DNA of 12,808 bases from Cephalothrix spiralis (lineage: Eukaryota; Nemertea; Palaeonemertea; Archinemertea; Cephalotrichidae). The position numbers and the translations under genes are program-made. Below are positions 8,078 to 12,808 of the stretch, piece by piece. The notes beneath the pieces are model-generated. The model saw only the letters and a list, made by a program, of their open reading frames with translations, was not told where the DNA came from and did not search any database. Each line of letters opens with the position of its first letter. Position 1 is the stretch's first letter. The DNA lies in NCBI GenBank assembly GCA_032353305.1, contig JAUCNG010225524.1, positions 1 through 12,808 on the forward strand, given 5' to 3'.

Positions 8078-8123
8078 TATTAGAAAGGCAATGCTTTCTT
8101 TATTAGAAAGGCAATGCTTTCTA
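8078..8123. repeat. 23-bp tandem duplication inside block B copy 2
   Basis: 'tattagaaaggcaatgcttt' plus three bases occurs twice head to tail (8078-8100, 8101-8123). Block B copy 1 has it once (3597-3616). The unit itself has self-complementary ends ('agaaag' ... 'ctttct'), a feature that favours replication slippage. Confidence 0.7.
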
Positions 8124-8527
8124 GTAAATGAAAATAAGTTAAATTCAAAAATGGTGTCACTGAGTGTCTCATTTTGATATCTCCGGACACATATGTGGAA
8201 AATCAAAGGGTTACACGACACAGAAGTTTTAATTTTGTATGCATCTTGTGTACTTTATGATCAACTTTGGGCCGAGCCGCCAGTTCATTTCAAATTAGCT
8301 TCTAATTGTCCAATGTACATGTATATAGTATTATGTCCCATAAACAATAATTAGTTAGTTTTGATACTAACGAATTTCTATGCAGAATTTGCCATCACTT
8401 ATGGATTTGTAATATAGCAAGATATTTATGTTTAACGTGCTGCTTGTTGGGTTTTTCTGCTATTATTTGGAGAGCGCTTCTTAGGACAATCATATGAAGC
8501 TGGTTATGGTTTTCTGATACATGTATA

Positions 8528-8589
8528 CAGTGTGTCCCAACAAAAGCTAATCCAACTTTACAGGTTTATGGTGCGAAAAGTTTAAATTT
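8528..8589 (+). mobile_element. One-ended mariner-like MITE remnant in block B copy 2
   Basis: Starts CAGTGTGTCCC after TA and runs through 'gctaatccaactttacagg' to 'taaattt', matching the left terminal repeat at 9345-9406. As in copy 1 it is followed by 'gggaaaa' and 'aaaattataagtgtgca', not by a right terminal repeat. Confidence 0.6.
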
Positions 8590-8754
8590 TTGGGGAAAAA
8601 TTGCGATATTTTATCGGAAAATTATAAGTGTGCAATAATTTTTTTACATATTTTTACACTGCATTGGGTCATTTCATTTTGTCAGGGCATGATAATATCT
8701 AATCATCTCAAATTGCACTCTATACTGAGTGAGATTCGATCTCAAATTTGGTCT

Positions 8755-9406
8755 TTTAAGTGACATGTCGAAGTTTTTGTGAGTCACCCTCCGATTATTG
8801 ATAGACCTAGAGCGGTAATGACCTTTGTGGACGATTTTCTCAAAACCGTAATTTCTATGTCATTGAATGCTTATAAATTGGTTGATACTTTGAATAGGAG
8901 TAATAGTATTGCAATGCTTTCTAGAAAATGAAAATAGAAAAAAAGTTAATATCGAAAATGGTGTCACTGAGCGTCTCATTTTGATATCTTCGGACTCATA
9001 TGTGGAAAACCAAAGGGTTACACGACAGAGCGGACAGCGTACAGAAGTTTTAAGTTTTATGCATTTTGTGTACTTATGATCAACTTTGGGCCGAGCCGCC
9101 ATTTCATTCAAAATGAGCTTCTAATTTTTCAATGTACAATGTATATAGTAATGTAGAGCCCATAAACAATAATCAGTAAGTTTTGATACTAACGAATTTC
9201 TATGCAGAATTTTTCATCACTTATGGATTTGTAATATAGCAAGATATTTATGTTTAACGTGCTGCGTTGTTGTTTTTTTGCTATTATTTGTATGCGTTTA
9301 GGACAAAAATGTTTTGCTAGTTATGGTTTTCTGATACATGTATACAGTGTGTCCCAAAAAAAGCTAATCCAACTTTAAAGGTTTATGGCGCGAAAAATAT
9401 AAATTT
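8755..9406. repeat. Block B, partial copy 3 (tandem with copy 2)
   Basis: From 'taagtgacatgtcgaagttt' this repeats the last third of block B (3435-4097 and 7921-8589) directly after copy 2. It ends at the complete MITE. No coding frame survives comparison of the three copies. Confidence 0.8.
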
Positions 9407-9580
9407 CCATAATTTTTCAAGTAGCTCGTAGTTATTTATAGTACGTGTAAGTCATTCATTTTAGGTGGTATGAATCTGTATGAATAGAAAGGTAATTTTA
9501 TACTAAAATGTTTTTCCTAAAATTTATACTTTTCGCACCATAAACCTGTAAAGTTGGATCAGCTTTTTTGGAAAACACTG
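9345..9580. mobile_element. Complete mariner/Tc1-like MITE, 236 bp
   Basis: Terminal inverted repeats of about 62 bp (9345-9406 and 9520-9580) start CAGTGT and are flanked by TA on both sides (9343-9344, 9581-9582), the target-site duplication typical of the Tc1/mariner group. The arms agree at most positions over their full length, including 'gcgaaaa' and 'ggtttatgg'. The 113-bp centre has no coding capacity, so the element would need a transposase supplied elsewhere. The family assignment rests on ends and target site only. Confidence 0.75.
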
Positions 9581-10175
9581 TATAGTGTATAGATTGAAGT
9601 ATAATGTAATTAGCGAATACATCATACAAAGAGTTACAGTATTTTTCTACATGGCCCAAGTCGAGGGCTATATTAAAAATGACGAGTGCCAGTAACTTTG
9701 TATGGCTCGAGACGCAAGACGTTTTACTTCCTATTCACCATATTCACGATTATTTGTCATGAAACCATTAGACGGCAATAGACGTATGTCAACTTATATT
9801 TTTCTACAAATGTCAACATTATCAATGCGCCAAATCGAGAGAGAAAAATAGATATTTATTTCAAAATAAAATTTGAAAGCCAGTGAATTCAATTCACGTA
9901 AAATAAAAAAATATGTTGAATTGAAGTTAATTCAATGCTTAATTTAATGTCTCAATAAAATATGAGCCAATATAGTTAAGATACATATCACGAATAATAT
10001 ATCTTATTACCCGACTTTGCAGTCTTTTTCATGTTTGTTTACCTTTTCGGGCGATTCGACTTTGTATCCGCCGTGTTGACATTATATCCGAGGTGTTTAC
10101 ATTCAGAATCTTTTAAGGAAAATCGCTTTTTATAAGTTAGAAATGTAATATATAAATTATAGCCGGATAATAAAA
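9581..10175. other. Gene-free AT-rich spacer
   Basis: No gene recognised on either strand. It contains near-palindromic 'tgaattcaattca' (9891-9903) and, at 10065-10103, two degenerate 20-bp units beginning 'tatccg' and ending 'acatt'. An open minus-strand frame from 10221 runs back through these repeats, but its first part lies in the palindrome arm, so I do not treat it as a gene. Confidence 0.5.
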
Positions 10176-10307
10176 TTATTATTGACTGTTTTACTACGAT
10201 AATTCGACTCTGAAACTGCACTCGTTCCGGAACTCGGGCTAAAGCCCTCGTTCCTAAACTTGTGCAGTTTCAAAATCGAATTACCGTAGTAAAACAGTCA
10301 ATAATAT
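10176..10307. mobile_element. 132-bp long palindrome (foldback or MITE-like)
   Basis: Arms of 46 bases (10176-10221 and 10262-10307) pair with only about three mismatches over the inner 44, around a 40-base centre that contains its own dyad ('gggctaaagccc'). Such a stem would be very stable as a cruciform or RNA hairpin. It stands alone, about 190 bp upstream of the gene 3a start. A foldback transposon is most likely; clear target-site duplications were not found. Confidence 0.7.
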
Positions 10308-10493
10308 TATAATATATATGTATACCGCGTATTGATGAATATAGGAAATATAGTTGAAAACAAACACCAATAATTGTCTAATATCTGATATCATGAATTT
10401 CGATCGATTAAAACAGTGACACTAAGTAAATTACAACGTACTGCAGAGTGCGCACCTGTTTTAATAGCTCGGCTATTAAACATAAAAAAATGC

Positions 10494-10685
10494 ATGAATA
10501 GGAAGTACGTTACTTGTACGATTTGTGTAATCTTTATTTTTGGACCAATATATGGCGGCTTAAATAATCATGGTTATGAAGTTGATATATTTCCAAGGTA
10601 CATCTCTGCCTTTGAAGGAGAAGATGTAGATTTGTCAGTGACTGGTGATCAATACAGTTTGATAGACAGTCCTGCTATAAATTGA
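10494..10685 (+). pseudogene. Gene 3a: truncated 5' end of an Ig-like receptor
   Basis: An ATG at 10494 opens a signal peptide (Met-Asn-Arg-Lys, then a Cys/Ile/Phe-rich core) followed by the start of the V-like domain, including Ser-Ala-Phe-Glu-Gly-Glu-Asp-Val-Asp. This part is nearly identical at DNA level to 3b (11325-11370). After Val-Thr-Gly the frame runs into block A copy 3 and stops at 10683-10685 with 63 codons, so both Ig domains, the helix and the tail are missing. An in-frame GTG at 10416 extends the frame upstream but is not a credible animal start. The start context is poor (T at -3). It could encode a tiny secreted peptide, or act as a 5' exon for 3b (see findings), but a truncated duplicate is simplest. 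Confidence 0.6.
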
Positions 10686-10953
10686 TCACGAATAAGTGAT
10701 AATGATAATATTCCGTTATAGTGTAATTTCATACAAAACAGGGTTTTTTGACATAAAAAGTTATATTCTGTTTTTTGATTGATTTTAAATCGTCCTCCTA
10801 TACAAAATAACAGTAATGACTAAATTCCTTTCAAGATCTACGGAACCACACAATAGAGACGCAGTCAGGAATTATCCCAGTGAAATCCCCAAAATATTAA
10901 TAGACCATGAATTATTAATCATACCAGAAGCATTGTCTCATATCTGATATAAA
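10657..10953. repeat. Block A, copy 3 (truncates gene 3a)
   Basis: Starts 'gtttgata', exactly as copy 1 does at 55, and follows it closely to 'catatctgatata'. It lacks about 19 bases present at 175-193. Because it starts within the gene 3a reading frame, the junction at about 10657 is the breakpoint that removed the rest of 3a. It ends 260 bp before the 3b ATG, closer than for genes 1 and 2. Confidence 0.8.
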
Positions 10954-11858
10954 GAGATCTACGGATATGAACCAGAAGTCAAGTTGTCATTTGGATGTTC
11001 CAGCCTCTATGTATATCATTGTCTAATATCTGATAACATGCATTACTTGATCGATACTTCAATGAAGTACAGTTTATTGTATATCTCTGATTCATAGAAA
11101 TCTTCAAAAAAGCAATTAGTTATAAAATTTAGGGACCGGACAAATGCATATGCGACTCGGACTTCAGCAGGTGCACTTGTTTTTTTATAGCGGTATATAA
11201 TACACACCAAAAATGTCGAAGAATTGCGTTACTTGTACGATTAGTGTTATCTTAATTTTTGGACTAATATTTGGCGGTTTTGACTGAAGTAATCCTGATT
11301 ATCGAGTTGACATCGTTCCAAGGAACATCTCTGCCTTTGAAGGAGAAGATGTAGATATGTCAGTGACTGCTGCAAGGACCCCAGCAAACCAACTGGATCG
11401 AAACATATTTATAGAAATTAGAAAAGATGGATATAATTTAATAAAATTGTGTTACATACAAGGCAACGACACAGAGTGTGAGTACCCTGAAAAACTTTCG
11501 TGTTTAAATTGTAACTCCAATTTTACAAATGGGGGAATGAAACTAAGAATGTACAATTTAACATGGATATATAGAGGCTTATATTACGTAAATGTGATGG
11601 GGAAAACCTATAAGTTTTGGATCGAAGTTAAAATCCGACCAATCGTGAATTGCACACAACTTAATGATACAATTGTGCAGTGCCACATCGAGTGCATGTT
11701 TCCGGATCCGGAACTAAAAGTTACAGGACCTTTTAAGGAGATAATCGGACTTAAAAACGGATATAACTGTTCAGGAAATAAAGAAGGGATGAAACGATAT
11801 GAACTTCTATTCGAAATGGATCCATCTAGAGAAATAATGATAACATATATATTTTACA

Positions 11859-11892
11859 AACGAGGCGCCACATTTCACGAACGAGGCGCCAC
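11859..11892 (+). repeat. 21-bp in-frame tandem duplication in gene 3b
   Basis: 'aacgaggcgccac' occurs at 11859-11871 and 11880-11892, a 21-base (seven-codon) period that reads (Lys/Glu)-Arg-Gly-Ala-Thr twice. It is GC-rich against an AT-rich background and has no counterpart in genes 1 and 2. It lies where they encode the Leu-Leu-Leu-Phe-Ser end of domain 2. Confidence 0.6.
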
Positions 11893-11923
11893 CGTCCAGT
11901 TTTTTTAACTGGATTTATAATAT

Positions 11924-12369
11924 CAGGCCTCGCAGTCATTTTTGTTATCTCAATTTAAGGATTTTAGGAGATTTTTTGTTTTAATTTTAGGAGATTTTTG
12001 AGCAAAATTTTATGAGATTTTAAGAGTTTTCTAGCAATTTATGAGTGGATTCACTATTAAATTTCCTTTACTACAAACAAAATATTTTTGCTTTTCAATA
12101 AATCAATATAATCTTTGCATATTCTTTGCATATAATTAATTAAGTGACTCTATAACCATAATAAGATTTTAATTTTTGTTCCGCGCCTTTGCACAAATAA
12201 ACTTAAAATGATAAATTCTTAAGCCAAGCGAAGCGAGGCTAGAAATCTTTTGACACTTTTTAAACCATTTTCATCATATTTTATGAGAAATAGTAGGATT
12301 TTAGGAGATTTTAGGAGGAATGGTCAAATTTTATGATATCCTAAAATTTTAGGAGAACTGTGAGGCCTG
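11924..12369. mobile_element. 446-bp hAT-like non-autonomous element inserted in gene 3b
   Basis: Ends CAGGCCTCGCAGT and ACTGTGAGGCCTG are inverted repeats with one mismatch. Flanks 'tataatat' (11916-11923) and 'tttaatat' (12370-12377) agree at seven of eight positions, fitting an aged 8-bp target-site duplication as made by hAT elements, whose termini typically start CAG. The interior is AT-rich with repeated 'ttttaggagatttt' motifs near both ends and has no coding frame. It splits the transmembrane segment of gene 3b. Confidence 0.75.
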
Positions 12370-12496
12370 TTTAATATTAATAGTAATTGGGATACCGGTA
12401 CTTATCACCATTGTCATAATAATCTTAATCAAATGCATGTGTCTAAGGTTTCTTCTTATATATGACGGGCGATTGAGAACGTTCTAATCATCGGCT

Positions 12497-12580
12497 TATG
12501 TGTTTGATAATCATAATGATTTCAATTTCTATATAAAAGAGTGATAGAAATGCAGGGTCCGTAACATTACGCTGTATGTG
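12497..12580. repeat. Single TATA-bearing downstream unit after gene 3b
   Basis: 'tgtgtttgataatcataatg', 'ctatataaaagag' and 'aaatgcagggtccgta' match the units that follow genes 1 and 2. It starts about 10 bp after the gene 3b stop, compared with 28 bp after gene 1, so the 3' flank was part of the ancestral duplication unit. The region 12581-12682 contains nothing recognisable. Confidence 0.7.
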
Positions 12581-12682
12581 CATAATATTTCTATCATTAT
12601 TGATGTGTTTTGATTTTGATATACTCCAATAATAAGTAGGCTACTTTGGCGCTTGTATATTACAATTTATTTAAACTCATTA

Positions 12683-12808
12683 ATTAAGTTTTCACGAAGT
12701 GTAAAACTTATTGTTTTTACCAAGATTCTTATTAAGTTTTCACGAAGTGTAAAACTTATTGTTTTTACCAAGATTATTAAGTTTTCACGAAGTGTAAAAC
12801 TTATTGTT
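12683..12808. repeat. Hairpin-bearing tandem repeat running off the right edge
   Basis: Units start at 12683, 12731 and 12776 (48 and 45 bp, the third cut by the window end). Each contains 'aagttttcacgaagtgtaaa' + 'actt', an imperfect hairpin, then 'attgtttttaccaagatt'. Unit sequences are virtually identical apart from a 3-bp length difference, indicating recent amplification. It is probably the start of a satellite array. No coding potential. Confidence 0.8.

Larger units (their letters stand above)
6901..8754. repeat. Block B, copy 2
   Basis: Collinear with 2381-4247 from 'tcacttcac' to 'ctcaaatttggtct', with scattered indels of a few to tens of bases. Candidate frames found in copy 1, such as the plus-strand one at 3932-4135 and the minus-strand one at 3464-3727, are shifted or shortened here, which supports a non-coding call. 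It includes the single TATA-bearing unit 7258-7350 and the one-ended MITE remnant 8528-8589. Confidence 0.85.
11213..12487 (+). pseudogene. Gene 3b: broken Ig-like receptor (stop, frameshift, TE insertion)
   Basis: The leader at 11213 (Met-Ser-Lys-Asn, hydrophobic core) hits TGA at 11285-11287 after 24 codons. The same frame then stays open from 11288 to 11908 and encodes a good family ectodomain. It has all eight conserved cysteines (four in the Leu-Cys-Tyr ... Cys-Leu-Asn-Cys cluster, four in domain 2), Met-Phe-Pro-Asp-Pro, Arg-Gly-Leu-Tyr-Tyr-Val in place of the F-strand Cys, and seven sequons. A seven-T run (11900-11906) sits where the frame breaks. A hydrophobic segment in another frame begins there, is interrupted by the element at 11924-12369, and resumes at 12370 as a Leu/Ile/Val-rich membrane helix with a short tail ending at TAA 12485-12487. 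The tail lacks the Arg4 and Tyr-x-Asn motifs. Translation restarting at Met 11357 would lack a signal peptide. Almost surely non-functional as a receptor. Confidence 0.7.

Noticed and set aside
10039-10221. 60-codon minus-strand frame
   Set aside because: Its first part is one arm of the 10176-10307 palindrome and the rest crosses a degenerate tandem repeat. No protein features.
11285-11287. TGA in 3b read as selenocysteine or programmed readthrough
   Set aside because: It sits at the end of a signal peptide, no selenocysteine insertion element is apparent, and 3b has further lesions downstream.
1-12808. CRISPR array, tRNA, rRNA or bacterial operon structure
   Set aside because: The repeats lack unique uniform spacers, no tRNA-like boxes or rRNA segments were recognised, and the genes have eukaryotic secretory architecture.

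Overview
The window looks like nuclear DNA of an invertebrate animal, most plausibly a bivalve mollusc. It is AT-rich and gene-poor. It is full of short inverted-repeat elements, AT-rich satellites and nested duplications, and its few genes encode secreted or membrane glycoproteins with animal-type immunoglobulin (Ig)-like folds. Nothing looks bacterial: there are no ribosome binding sites, operons or dense coding. A large DNA virus is unlikely because most of the sequence is non-coding and contains non-autonomous transposons. The host assignment is inference from style, not from a marker gene.

The theme is a tandem family of single-exon, single-pass receptors. Gene 1 (844-1809) and gene 2 (5704-6546) are intact. 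Each has a signal peptide, a V-set-like Ig domain, a second cysteine-rich Ig-like domain, a Ser/Thr/Asn stalk, one transmembrane helix, an Arg-Arg-Arg-Arg stop-transfer and a cytoplasmic tail with a Tyr-x-Asn-Gly motif. A third locus (10494-12487) is broken. It contains a truncated 5' copy (3a, 10494-10685) and a longer copy (3b, 11213-12487). Copy 3b has an early in-frame stop, a frameshift before the membrane helix and a 446-bp hAT-like element inserted in the transmembrane region. A leader-only relic (523-591) lies upstream of gene 1.

The non-coding part is mostly copies of two blocks. Block A (55-386, 5018-5240, 10657-10953) lies about 460 bp upstream of genes 1 and 2, and its third copy cuts off gene 3a. 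Block B (2381-4247, 6901-8754, partial 8755-9406) follows genes 1 and 2. Downstream of all three loci is a short unit containing a TATA-like motif; it is a tandem array after gene 1 (1838-2186). So the locus grew by segmental duplication of 'A - gene - downstream unit - B', not by retroposition.

The remaining regions hold a mariner-like MITE (9345-9580) with one-ended copies at the matching site of each B copy, two long palindromes (4678-4780, 10176-10307), and a hairpin-bearing tandem repeat that runs off the right edge (12683-12808). The most interesting feature is the receptor family itself. Its V-like domain lacks both canonical Ig cysteines in every copy but keeps eight other cysteines, and its tail carries a duplicated Tyr-x-Asn module in which one tyrosine has been lost.
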